64,000 nucleotides of DNA from Zeimonas sp046347945. GTDB taxonomy: Bacteria; Pseudomonadota; Gammaproteobacteria; Burkholderiales; Burkholderiaceae_E. Below are positions 27,940 to 36,114 of the stretch, piece by piece. The notes under the pieces are model-generated. The model made no database searches. It saw nothing but the letters and a program-made list of their open reading frames with translations, and was not told the origin of the DNA. The DNA is taken from contig JAXMFB010000017.1 of NCBI GenBank assembly GCA_046347945.1, positions 25,372 through 89,371 on the forward strand, written 5' to 3'. The first letter of the stretch is position 1; each line of letters begins with the position of its first letter. The position numbers and the translations under genes were made by a program.

Positions 27940-30153
27940 GTGAAGACCAGGCTGCTCGCATGCAACTGCAACGGAACCGTCGATCTCGACGCGGCCGCGC
28001 TCGAACGTGCATTTCCGGTGCCGGTGCAGTCCTTGCCGGTCGCGCGTGAACTGTGCCGGCGCGAGGTCTCGCGCTTTCTCGGCGAACTCGACGGCACCGA
28101 TGACCTGCTGGTGACCTGCACGCAGGAGTCGGGGCTGTTCCAGGAAATCGCCACGGCCCGGAACGCGGCCGCGCCGATCCGGTTCGTCAACGTTCGCGAG
28201 CAGGCGGGCTGGGGAGAGCAAGGCGCCGCGGCCGGCCCGAAGATCGCGGCGCTGGTTGCGATGGCCGCCGTGTCCGGCATCGATCCGGTGCCCGCGGTGT
28301 CGTACCGATCGTCGGGCCGCGTGCTGGTGGTCGGCGAAGGGCCCGACGCGCTCGACTGGGCGCGGCGGCTGGCCGGACAGCTGTCGGTCACCGTGCTGAT
28401 GACGCGCTCGCGCGGGGCCGCGCTGCCCGCATCGAGGGACTGGCCGGTGCTGTCCGGAACGCTGGTGTCGCTGACCGGCTGGCTGGGCGACTTCGAGGCG
28501 CGCTGGCGCCAGGACAACCCGATCGACCTCGACGCCTGCGTGCGATGCGGGGCCTGCATCGACGCGTGTCCGGAAGGGGCGATCGGTGCCGATATCCAGG
28601 TCGATACGCTGCGCTGCCGATCGCATCGCGCCTGCGTGGCGGCCTGCGGGGAGATCGGCGCGATCGACTTCACGCGCAACGATCGCGAGCGCAGCGAGAA
28701 GTTCGACCTGGTGTTCGATCTTCGCGAGCAGTCGATGTTCGACTGCCAGCTCGCCCCGCAGGGCGAGATCTGCGATCGCTGCCCGTTGTCTGCCCGCAGC
28801 AGCGCGGGCTTCGATTGCCACCAGCCCCCGCAGGGCTATTTCCATCCGGGGCGCGACGAGGCGGCCCGGACCGAGCAGGCGCTGAAGCTGGCCGCGATGG
28901 TCGGCGAGTTCGAGAAGCCGAAGTTCTTCCGTTATCGCGAGAAGCTGTGCGCGCACGGGCGCAACCGGATCGAAGGCTGCCATGCCTGCATCGACGTCTG
29001 CTCGACGCGGGCGATCGAGTCGGCCGGCGACACGATCCGCGTCGAGCCGCACCTGTGCATGGGCTGTGGCGGCTGCACGACCGTCTGCCCGTCGGGTGCG
29101 ATCAGCTATGCGTATCCGACGCCGGCGCGGCTCGGCGAGCAGATGCGCCATGGGCTCGCCGCCTATCGCGACCGCGGCGGTCGCGATGCGTGCCTGCTCG
29201 TGCACGATGCCGAGGAAGGCAAGGACTTGATCGAGGCCCTGGCCCGTCCGAAGGGGCGACGCTCCGGTCCCGCCGGCGCGGCGCCGGACGGGCGCGGGTT
29301 GCCTGCGCGGGTGATCCCGATCGCGGTTCATCATGTCGGTTCGTTCGGCATCGATCTCGCCCTGTCGGCGCTTGCGTTCGGCGCCTGCCAGGTGGTGGTG
29401 CTCGCGAGTCCCGGAATCGCGCCGCAGTACCGCGAGGCGACCGAGGCGCAGTTCGCGATCGCGCAGACGCTCGCCTCCGCGCTGGGCTACCGCGGCACGC
29501 ACTTCTCGGTGATCGACGGCGCCGATCCGCGCTGGGTCGACGCGCTGTTCGACCTTGCCCCCGCAATGGGTATTACCCAGCCAGCCGTCTTCGCGCTGTC
29601 CGAGGACAAGCGCCGCTCGATCGAGTTCGCCGTCGATCATCTGGCGGGACAGGCGAGGGCGGGCGGGTTCGCGGTTCCGGCGAGCGTGGCACTTCCGCAC
29701 GGCGCCCCCTTCGGCACCTTGATGGTGCGTCAGGATGCATGTACCTTATGTTTGGCATGCATAGGTGCCTGTCCGGAGTCGGCGTTGCTCGACAACCCCG
29801 ATTCACCGCAGCTGCGAATCATCGAGCGCAACTGCGTGCAGTGCGGCCTGTGCGCGAAGACCTGTCCCGAACAGGCCATTACGCTCGAACCGAGGTACGT
29901 GTTCAGTGAGGAGACGCGGACACCAGCGGTACTCAACGAGGCGCAGCCCTTCGCCTGCGTCTCGTGCGGCAAGCCGTTCGGAACCCGCCAGATGATCGAC
30001 CGGATGCTCGGCAAGCTGGCAGGCCATTCGATGTTCGGTGGCGAGGCCGCCGCCAGGCGCCTGCAGATGTGCGCCGATTGCCGAGTCGTGGACATGGTTT
30101 CCAACTCGTCGGAATCGACGATCTTCGATTTCACCGGGGGCAAGCCATCATGA
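27940..30153 (+). CDS. Multi-cluster 4Fe-4S protein of formate dehydrogenase locus, 737 aa
   Basis: The GTG at 27940 is chosen because AGGA lies 8 bases before it; an upstream ATG (27793) would overlap DUF3306 by 100 bases. Cysteine motifs seen: CxC at residues 8-10; CVRCGACIDACP (about 200); a degenerate CRSHRACVAAC (226); CDRCP (278); CHACIDVC (347); CMGCGGCTTVCP (373); CTLCLACIGACP (601); CVQCGLCAKTCP (633); and two C-terminal CxxC pairs (674, 711), perhaps a Zn or Fe site. At least four [4Fe-4S] clusters are likely. There is no signal peptide, so it is cytoplasmic. It lies between DUF3306 and the chaperone gene; electron transfer or maturation is inferred, not shown. It ends overlapping the chaperone start. 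Confidence 0.88.
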   Translation: MKTRLLACNCNGTVDLDAAALERAFPVPVQSLPVARELCRREVSRFLGELDGTDDLLVTCTQESGLFQEIATARNAAAPIRFVNVREQAGWGEQGAAAGPKIAALVAMAAVSGIDPVPAVSYRSSGRVLVVGEGPDALDWARRLAGQLSVTVLMTRSRGAALPASRDWPVLSGTLVSLTGWLGDFEARWRQDNPIDLDACVRCGACIDACPEGAIGADIQVDTLRCRSHRACVAACGEIGAIDFTRNDRERSEKFDLVFDLREQSMFDCQLAPQGEICDRCPLSARSSAGFDCHQPPQGYFHPGRDEAARTEQALKLAAMVGEFEKPKFFRYREKLCAHGRNRIEGCHACIDVCSTRAIESAGDTIRVEPHLCMGCGGCTTVCPSGAISYAYPTPARLGEQMRHGLAAYRDRGGRDACLLVHDAEEGKDLIEALARPKGRRSGPAGAAPDGRGLPARVIPIAVHHVGSFGIDLALSALAFGACQVVVLASPGIAPQYREATEAQFAIAQTLASALGYRGTHFSVIDGADPRWVDALFDLAPAMGITQPAVFALSEDKRRSIEFAVDHLAGQARAGGFAVPASVALPHGAPFGTLMVRQDACTLCLACIGACPESALLDNPDSPQLRIIERNCVQCGLCAKTCPEQAITLEPRYVFSEETRTPAVLNEAQPFACVSCGKPFGTRQMIDRMLGKLAGHSMFGGEAAARRLQMCADCRVVDMVSNSSESTIFDFTGGKPS

Positions 30154-30779
30154 GCGCCCAGATGCCGATCGACGTGGATCTCGCGGCCGTGTCGCCCGAG
30201 GACGCGGCGCGCGCGCGCTGGTACGGCTTGTTCGCCGGGCTGTTCCGTGCGCCGCCATCGCGCCAATGGCTCGCCGGGGTCGCCGCGAGCGCGGGCGATG
30301 CGGCAGGCGACGCCCCCCTTGCCCGCGCGTGGCGCGACTTCGCCGGCGCTTGCGCGCAAGCCGATCCGCAGGCAGTGCGCGAGGAGTTCGACGTCGCGTT
30401 CGTCGGCGTCGGCAAGGCCGACGTGATTCCGTACGCGTCGTACCACTTGAGCGGCTTCCTCAACGACCGGCCGCTGGTCGAGTTGCGCGAGCACCTCGCG
30501 TCGCTCGGCCTGGCCCGCCGGTCCGGGATCGGCGAGACCGAGGACCACTTGTCGGCGCTGTGCGAGACGATGGCCTGGCTGATCGCGGGCGACGCGGCGC
30601 CGGCGCGCGACATCGTTGCGCAACGCGAGTTCTTTTCCCGTTTCCTGGCGCCGTGGTACGAGTCGCTCGCCGACACCATCGAGCACAGCGGCGTCACCGA
30701 CTTCTACAAGCACGCCGGCCGGCTGCTGCGCGAGTTTCTCGCGGTCGAGCGCCAGGCCTTCGATTTCGACTCTCCGTAA
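30150..30779 (+). CDS. TorD-family molecular chaperone for formate dehydrogenase
   Basis: 209 residues, mostly helical. The ATG overlaps the previous stop. ARARWYGLFAGLFRAPPSRQ near the N-terminus, EEFDVAFVGVGKADVIPYAS at mid-length and FFSRFLAPWYESLADTIE near the C-terminus match the TorD/DmsD fold. These chaperones bind Tat signal peptides and help load the molybdenum cofactor before export. The immediate downstream genes carry Tat signals and are its likely clients. Confidence 0.88.
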   Translation: MSAQMPIDVDLAAVSPEDAARARWYGLFAGLFRAPPSRQWLAGVAASAGDAAGDAPLARAWRDFAGACAQADPQAVREEFDVAFVGVGKADVIPYASYHLSGFLNDRPLVELREHLASLGLARRSGIGETEDHLSALCETMAWLIAGDAAPARDIVAQREFFSRFLAPWYESLADTIEHSGVTDFYKHAGRLLREFLAVERQAFDFDSP

Positions 30780-30803
30780 CGACCGCCCTGAAGGAGCGAT
30801 GCG

Positions 30804-31016
30804 ATGAAGCGCGACAAGACTTCGAACCATACCGCAGCCGGACGCAGAAACTTCCTCGTGGGCGCGGGACTTGCCGGCGCGGCCGTCGCAGCCACCCGTG
30901 GCGGCGCTGCACAGGCCGCGGCGGCCGAGGCGAAGCCACAGACCCACGAGCGCGGCGGCGGCGGCTATCACGTCACCGAGCACGTGCGGCGCTACTACCG
31001 CAGCACGACCGTCTGA
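30804..31016 (+). CDS. Small twin-arginine protein of formate dehydrogenase region, 70 aa
   Basis: AAGGAG lies seven bases before the ATG. A twin-arginine motif, GRRNFLVGAGLAGAAVAA, occupies residues 13-30, followed by a short Ala-rich stretch and a conserved C-terminus with YHVTEHVRRYYRSTTV. This is the 'formate dehydrogenase region TAT target' type of small protein found just before the alpha subunit gene. It would be exported folded, perhaps with a partner; its role is unknown. No Cys or metal ligands are seen other than His and Glu. Confidence 0.88.
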   Translation: MKRDKTSNHTAAGRRNFLVGAGLAGAAVAATRGGAAQAAAAEAKPQTHERGGGGYHVTEHVRRYYRSTTV

Positions 31017-31045
31017 GCATCCGACCGAGAACGAGGAGACACGGC

Positions 31046-33991
31046 ATGCAACTGCAGCGTAAATCCGGCGCGACGGCCGCCCCCGGCGGCCTGACGGCTA
31101 GCCTCGCGCGAGGCGTGCGCTCGGCACTCTCCACGACGATGGACCGGCGCAGTTTCCTGAAGCGTTCGGGGATCGGCATCGGCGCGGGCGCGGCCGTCGG
31201 GGCCGTGTCGTTCGACATGATGGGCAAGGCGGAGGCGCAGCAGGCACCGGCCGGGAAGATCGAGGTCAAGCGCACCGTCTGTACCCACTGCTCGGTCGGC
31301 TGTGCGATCGACGCGGTCGTCGAGAACGGGGTCTGGGTGCGCCAGGAGCCGGTGTTCGACTCGCCGATCAGCCTGGGCGGCCACTGCGCCAAGGGCGCGT
31401 CGATCCGGGAACACGGGCACGGCGAATACCGGCTGAAGACGCCGATGAAGCTGGTCGACGGCAAGTACCAGCGCATCAGCTGGAAGCAGGCGCTCGACGA
31501 GATCACGGCAAAGCTGCTGCAGATCAAGAAGGAGTCGGGCCCCGACGCCACTTTCTGGATCGGTTCGTCGAAGCACAGCAACGAGCAGTCGTACCTGATG
31601 CGCAAGCTCGTGTCGTTCTACGGCACGAACAACATGGATCACCAGGCGCGCATCTGTCACTCGACGACGGTCTCGGGTGTGGCGAACACCTGGGGCTACG
31701 GCGCGATGACGAACTCGTACAACGACATGCAGAACACGAAGTGCGCGTTGTACATCGGCTCGAACGCCGCCGAGGCGCACCCGGTGTCGATGGTGCACAT
31801 GCTGCACGCGAAGGAGAACGGCGCGAAGCTGATCGTCTGCGATCCGCGCCGCACCCGCACCGCCGCGAAGGCCGACGAGTACGTGCGTTTCCGCTCGGGC
31901 ACCGACATCCCGGTGCTGTTCGGCATCCTGCACCACATCTTCAAGAACGGCTGGGAAGACACCAGGTACATCAACGACCGGGTCTACGGGATGGACAAGG
32001 TCCGCGAGGAGGTGCTCGCGAAGTGGACGCCCGAAGCGGTCGAGGAGGCCAGTGGCGTTCCGGGCGAGCAACTCGCGCGCGTGGCCGAGATGATGGCCAA
32101 GAACCGGCCCTCGACCGTCGTCTGGTGCATGGGGCAGACCCAGCACTCGATCGGCAACGCGATGGTGCGCGCGTCGTGCATCCTGCAGCTCGCGCTGGGC
32201 AACGTCGGCGTCTCGGGCGGCGGAGCGAACATCTTCCGCGGCCACGACAACGTGCAGGGCGCCACCGACATCGGCCCGAACCCCGACTCGCTGCCCGGCT
32301 ACTACGGCGTCGCGGCAGGCTCGTGGAAGCACTTCGGCGCGGTCTGGGGCGTCGACTACGAGTGGATGCAGAAGCAGTTCGCGCCGGGCATGATGGAGAA
32401 GCCCGGGATCACCGTGTCGCGCTGGGTCGACGGCGTGCTCGGCGCCAAGGAGACGCTCGACCAGCCGTCGAACCTGCGCGGCGTCGTCTACTGGGGGCAC
32501 GCGCCGAACTCGCAGACGCGCGGCCTCGACATGAAGAAGGCGATGGACAAGCTCGACCTGCTGGTGGTGGTCGACCCGTATCCGTCGGCCACCGCCGCGA
32601 TGGCCGCGCTCGCGAGCGACCCGAAGAACGTCAACCCGAATCGCTCGGTCTACCTGCTGCCTGCGGCGACCCAGCTCGAGACTTCGGGCTCGTGCACCGC
32701 TTCGAACCGCTCGCTGCAGTGGCGCGAGAGAGTGATCGAGCCGCTGTTCGAGTCGATGCCCGATCACACGATCATGCAGGCCTTCGCGGAGCGGCTCGGC
32801 TTCGGCGAGCAGTTGTCGAAGAACTACAAGATGATCACCGTGAACAAGCACGGAATCGAGTGGCATGAGCCCGAGCCCGAGTCGATCCTTCGCGAGATCA
32901 ACCGCGGCACCTGGACGATCGGCTACACCGGGCAGTCGCCCGAGCGGCTCAAGCTGCACATGAAGCACATGGCCACCTTCGACGTGAAGACCTTGCGCGC
33001 GAAGGGTGGGCCCTGCGATGGCGACTACTTCGGCTTGCCGTGGCCGTGCTGGGGCAACCCCGAGATGAAGCATCCGGGCACGCCGAACCTCTACCAGACC
33101 GACCGGCACGTGATGGACGGCGGCGGCAACTTCCGCGCCAACTTCGGCGTCGAGCGCGACGGGGTCTCGCTGCTGGCCGCCGACGGATCGCACTCGAAGG
33201 GTGCGGACATCAAGACCGGCTACCCGGAGTTCGACCACGCGCTGATGAAGAAGCTCGGCTGGTGGGATGAGCTCACCGACGCCGAGAAGCAGGCGGCCGA
33301 GGGCAAGAACTGGAAGACCGACCTGTCGGGTGGAATCATCCGCGTCGTGATGACCAAGCACGGCTGCTACCCGTTCGGCAATGCGAAGGCGCGCGCCGTG
33401 GTCTGGAACTTCCCCGACCCGGTGCCGATCCATCGCGAGCCGATCTACGGCACGCGTCCCGACCTGGTGGCCAAGTACCCGACGCACGACGACAAGAACA
33501 AGTTCTGGCGCATGCCCACGCTGTACAAGTCGCTGCAGCAGAAGAACGTCGAGGACAAGCTCTACGAGAAGTTCCCGCTGATCCTGTCGTCGGGCCGGCT
33601 CACCGAATACGAGGGTGGCGGCGACGAGACGCGCTCGAATCCCTGGCTGGCCGAGCTGCAGCAGGACTCGTTCGTCGAGATCAACCCGCGCGCGGCCAAC
33701 GATCGCGGCATCCGTAACGGCGAGTACGTCTGGCTGTCGACGCCGACGGGTGCGCGCCTGAAGGTCAAGGCGCTGGTCACCGAGCGGGTCGGGCCCGACA
33801 CCGCGTGGATGCCGTTCCACTTCGCGGGCTGGTGGCAGGGGCGCGACCTCAAGGAGTTCTACCCGGAGGGCGCCGCACCGGTGGTGCGCGGCGAGGCAGT
33901 CAACACCGCCACGACCTACGGCTACGACTCGGTCACGATGATGCAGGAGACCAAGACGACGATCTGCCAGATCGAGAAGGCCACGGCCTGA
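31046..33991 (+). CDS. Formate dehydrogenase alpha subunit (Tat-exported, Mo/W, Cys-type)
   Basis: 981 residues; E. coli FdnG has 1015. GAGGAG lies seven bases before the ATG. A Tat signal with DRRSFLKRSG is at residues 33-42, and a [4Fe-4S] site is formed by Cys79, 82, 86 and 114. The active site segment ARICHSTTVSGV places Cys204 where E. coli FdnG has selenocysteine, beside the catalytic His205. No in-frame TGA is present. The C-terminal molybdopterin dinucleotide domain includes FPLILSSGRLTEYEGGG. It oxidises formate to CO2 in the periplasm and passes electrons to the beta subunit. Cofactor, chaperone and FdhD genes are all adjacent. Confidence 0.96.
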   Translation: MQLQRKSGATAAPGGLTASLARGVRSALSTTMDRRSFLKRSGIGIGAGAAVGAVSFDMMGKAEAQQAPAGKIEVKRTVCTHCSVGCAIDAVVENGVWVRQEPVFDSPISLGGHCAKGASIREHGHGEYRLKTPMKLVDGKYQRISWKQALDEITAKLLQIKKESGPDATFWIGSSKHSNEQSYLMRKLVSFYGTNNMDHQARICHSTTVSGVANTWGYGAMTNSYNDMQNTKCALYIGSNAAEAHPVSMVHMLHAKENGAKLIVCDPRRTRTAAKADEYVRFRSGTDIPVLFGILHHIFKNGWEDTRYINDRVYGMDKVREEVLAKWTPEAVEEASGVPGEQLARVAEMMAKNRPSTVVWCMGQTQHSIGNAMVRASCILQLALGNVGVSGGGANIFRGHDNVQGATDIGPNPDSLPGYYGVAAGSWKHFGAVWGVDYEWMQKQFAPGMMEKPGITVSRWVDGVLGAKETLDQPSNLRGVVYWGHAPNSQTRGLDMKKAMDKLDLLVVVDPYPSATAAMAALASDPKNVNPNRSVYLLPAATQLETSGSCTASNRSLQWRERVIEPLFESMPDHTIMQAFAERLGFGEQLSKNYKMITVNKHGIEWHEPEPESILREINRGTWTIGYTGQSPERLKLHMKHMATFDVKTLRAKGGPCDGDYFGLPWPCWGNPEMKHPGTPNLYQTDRHVMDGGGNFRANFGVERDGVSLLAADGSHSKGADIKTGYPEFDHALMKKLGWWDELTDAEKQAAEGKNWKTDLSGGIIRVVMTKHGCYPFGNAKARAVVWNFPDPVPIHREPIYGTRPDLVAKYPTHDDKNKFWRMPTLYKSLQQKNVEDKLYEKFPLILSSGRLTEYEGGGDETRSNPWLAELQQDSFVEINPRAANDRGIRNGEYVWLSTPTGARLKVKALVTERVGPDTAWMPFHFAGWWQGRDLKEFYPEGAAPVVRGEAVNTATTYGYDSVTMMQETKTTICQIEKATA

Positions 33992-34031
33992 GCGCCGGCG
34001 TCGCACCAGACAAAGACCAAGGGGAAGACAC

Positions 34032-34661
34032 ATGGCCCGAATGAAGTTCATCTGTGACACCGAGCGCTGCATCGAATGCAACGGCTGCGTCACGGCGTGC
34101 AAGCAGGAGCACGAAGTGCCCTGGGGCGTGAACCGCCGGCGGGTGGTCACGCTCAACGACGGCCTGCCGGGCGAGCGCTCGGTGTCGGTGGCCTGCATGC
34201 ACTGCTCCGACGCGCCGTGCATGGCGGTGTGCCCGGTCGACTGCTTCTACCGCACCGACGAAGGCGTCGTGCTGCACGACAAGGACCTGTGCATCGGCTG
34301 CGGCTACTGCTTCTACGCCTGTCCGTTCGGTGCGCCGCAGTTCCCGCAGGCCGGCGCGTTCGGCCTGCGCGGCAAGATGGACAAGTGCACGTTCTGCGCC
34401 GGCGGTCCCGAAAAGGACGGCTCGAAGGAAGAGTTCGCCAAGTACGGCCGCAACCGGCTCGCCGAGGGCAAGCTGCCGGTCTGCGCCGAGATGTGCTCGA
34501 CCAAGGCGCTGCTCGGCGGCGACGGCGACATGCTGGCCGACATCTACCGGCAGCGCGTGATGGCGCGCGGCAAGGGCGCCGAGGTCTGGGGCTGGGGCAC
34601 CGCCTATGGCCCCGGACATGGGGGCGGCCAGGGTCAGGGCCGGGGCAAGCAGGGGAGCTGA
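34032..34661 (+). CDS. Formate dehydrogenase beta subunit (four [4Fe-4S] clusters)
   Basis: 209 residues. The ribosome site AAGGGGA is upstream. Four cysteine groups are seen: C13/16/19/23, C55/58/63/67, C87/90/93/97, and a last one with CTFC (119-122) and CAEMC. It carries electrons from alpha to the cytochrome b gamma subunit. Unlike E. coli FdnH it ends in a Gly/Gln-rich tail (GHGGGQGQGRGKQGS) without a transmembrane anchor, so attachment must rely on the other subunits. The next gene starts 4 bases later. Confidence 0.95.
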   Translation: MARMKFICDTERCIECNGCVTACKQEHEVPWGVNRRRVVTLNDGLPGERSVSVACMHCSDAPCMAVCPVDCFYRTDEGVVLHDKDLCIGCGYCFYACPFGAPQFPQAGAFGLRGKMDKCTFCAGGPEKDGSKEEFAKYGRNRLAEGKLPVCAEMCSTKALLGGDGDMLADIYRQRVMARGKGAEVWGWGTAYGPGHGGGQGQGRGKQGS

Positions 34662-34665
34662 CGAG

Positions 34666-34920
34666 ATGGCACATCGAACCATTGCAATGCTCGCCGCGGC
34701 CGCCGCGCTGGCACTCGGGCTCGCCGCCTGCGGCGAGAAGCCGCAGACCCTCGGCGACAAGGCCGCCGGCACCACCGTCACGCGCGACACCAAGCCGTGG
34801 CAGGGCGAGCCCCTCGCGTTCCAGACCCCGTTCACCCGTGGCGACAAGGCCAGCTGGGAGAACGCGCTGAAGCTGCGCCAGCAGGGCCAGAACGAGTACG
34901 TCCGCATCGGAGGCAAGTGA
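34666..34920 (+). CDS. Small lipoprotein between formate dehydrogenase beta and gamma genes, 84 aa
   Basis: It begins with a lipoprotein signal: MAHRTIAMLAAAAALALG then LAAC as lipobox, with lipidation expected at about Cys22. The mature part is about 62 residues, charged, with KPWQGEPLAFQTPFTRGDKA and ENALKLRQQGQNEYVRIGGK. It lies 4 bases after the beta gene, and its stop shares a base with the gamma start. I do not recognise a named family. The placement suggests a periplasmic, membrane-tethered accessory or extra subunit of the enzyme; this is inference. Confidence 0.8.
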   Translation: MAHRTIAMLAAAAALALGLAACGEKPQTLGDKAAGTTVTRDTKPWQGEPLAFQTPFTRGDKASWENALKLRQQGQNEYVRIGGK

Positions 34921-35996
34921 TGAGCCGCGCCATCCGCATGCTGGCGCTGCTGCTCGGGCTGTGGGGCGTCGTCGCGGTCGTGCACGCGCAGGGCGCTCCG
35001 GCCGGGGGGCCGCAGCCGGCGAACATTCTCGAGGCGACCCGCGACGACCAGGCCGCGCGCCAGAAGGTGCAGCCGCTGAACAACGCGCCGGTCTGGCGCG
35101 AGGTCAACTCTCCGACGGCGGGCTTCACGAACCTGCCGGCCCACGAGGGCGGCGTGCTGATCCAGTCCGCCGGCGAGGAGTGGCGGCTGCTGCGCAACGG
35201 CCCGATCACGCGCTACGGCGGTTGGGGCCTGGTCGTGGTGCTGCTGCTGATCGCGGCGTTCTACCTGTTCCGCGGCCAGATCAAGGTCATGGGGCAGCCC
35301 ACCGGAAAGCTGATCGAGCGCTTCACGGTCGTCGAGCGCTCGGTGCACTGGCTGAACGCGGCCTGCTTCGTCGTGCTCGGGCTCACCGGGATCATCATGC
35401 TGTTCGGCAAGCACCTGCTGCTGCCCGTGTTCGGCTACACGCTGTTCTCGATCCTGGCGACGATGTCCAAGACCGGGCACAACTTCATCGGGCCGCTGTT
35501 CGCGGTGACGCTGATCGCGATGTTCCTCACCTATGTGAAGGACAACTTTCCGCGCGCCTACGACCTGACCTGGCTGGTGAAGGGTGGCGGCCTGCTGTCG
35601 CGCAACGCGCACGTGCCGAGCCACCGCTTCAACGGCGGCGAGAAGTTGCTGTTCTGGGGCGGGTTGGTGCTGCTCGGCACGATCGTCGCGGTGACCGGCT
35701 TCATCCTCGACTTCCCGAACTACGGGCAGACGCGCGGGCAGATGCAGGACGCCTGGATGATCCACGCGATCGCGGCGCTGCTGTTCATTGCGCTGATCAT
35801 GGGGCACATCTACATCGGGACGATCGGCACCGAAGGCGCGCTCGATGCGATGAAGACCGGCTACGTCGACGAGGCCTGGGCGAAGGAACACCACGAGTAT
35901 TGGTACGACGACGTGAAGGCGGGCAAGATCCCGGCGCAGCGCTCCGGGCGGGGCGCGGCGAGAGCCGCCGGGTCGGCGGCGCAGGCTCAGGGCTGA
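34920..35996 (+). CDS. Formate dehydrogenase gamma subunit (cytochrome b556)
   Basis: 358 residues. GGAGG lies six bases before the ATG, inside the lipoprotein gene. A signal peptide (MLALLLGLWGVVAVVHA) and a periplasmic N-terminal part of about 80 residues precede four or five membrane helices. Likely heme ligands are His in VVERSVHWLNAACF, SKTGHNFIGPLF and WMIHAIAALLF/IMGHIYIG. It takes electrons from the beta subunit to the quinone pool in the inner membrane. The soluble N-terminal extension is longer than in E. coli FdnI (217 aa). It ends the operon; hairpins follow. Confidence 0.94.
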   Translation: MSRAIRMLALLLGLWGVVAVVHAQGAPAGGPQPANILEATRDDQAARQKVQPLNNAPVWREVNSPTAGFTNLPAHEGGVLIQSAGEEWRLLRNGPITRYGGWGLVVVLLLIAAFYLFRGQIKVMGQPTGKLIERFTVVERSVHWLNAACFVVLGLTGIIMLFGKHLLLPVFGYTLFSILATMSKTGHNFIGPLFAVTLIAMFLTYVKDNFPRAYDLTWLVKGGGLLSRNAHVPSHRFNGGEKLLFWGGLVLLGTIVAVTGFILDFPNYGQTRGQMQDAWMIHAIAALLFIALIMGHIYIGTIGTEGALDAMKTGYVDEAWAKEHHEYWYDDVKAGKIPAQRSGRGAARAAGSAAQAQG

Positions 35997-36006
35997 TGCG
36001 CCCGTA

Positions 36007-36030
36007 GCGGGCGCCGCGTCCGGCGCCCGC
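36007..36030. repeat. Perfect 10-bp inverted repeat (hairpin) after formate dehydrogenase operon
   Basis: GCGGGCGCCG-CGTC-CGGCGCCCGC, a perfect stem with a 4-base loop and no T tract. It lies between the gamma gene stop and the bidirectional terminator. Confidence 0.75.
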
Positions 36031-36052
36031 AGCCCCGGCACGGCAGCAACGA

Positions 36053-36080
36053 AAACGGGGGCCTTTCGGCCCCCGTTTCC
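36053..36080. terminator. Bidirectional intrinsic terminator between fdh operon and rne
   Basis: An 11-bp stem AAACGGGGGCC/GGCCCCCGTTT with loop TTTC. T-rich sequence flanks the 3' side (TTTCCTTT), and the A-rich 5' arm (CGAAAAC) gives a shorter T run on the other strand. It serves both convergent genes. Confidence 0.82.
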
Positions 36081-36114
36081 TTTGGTGCTGGCCCGACTTC
36101 GCGCCGGGGCAGGA

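Noticed and set aside
31046..33991. Selenocysteine in the formate dehydrogenase
   Set aside because: The active-site codon is TGC (Cys204); no in-frame TGA and no SECIS-like element is needed.
33933..36114. Extension of the rne zero frame through the terminator to 33933 (total 1717 codons)
   Set aside because: The translation after codon 879 is a shadow of the formate dehydrogenase genes on the other strand; the true RNase E C-terminus is in another frame.
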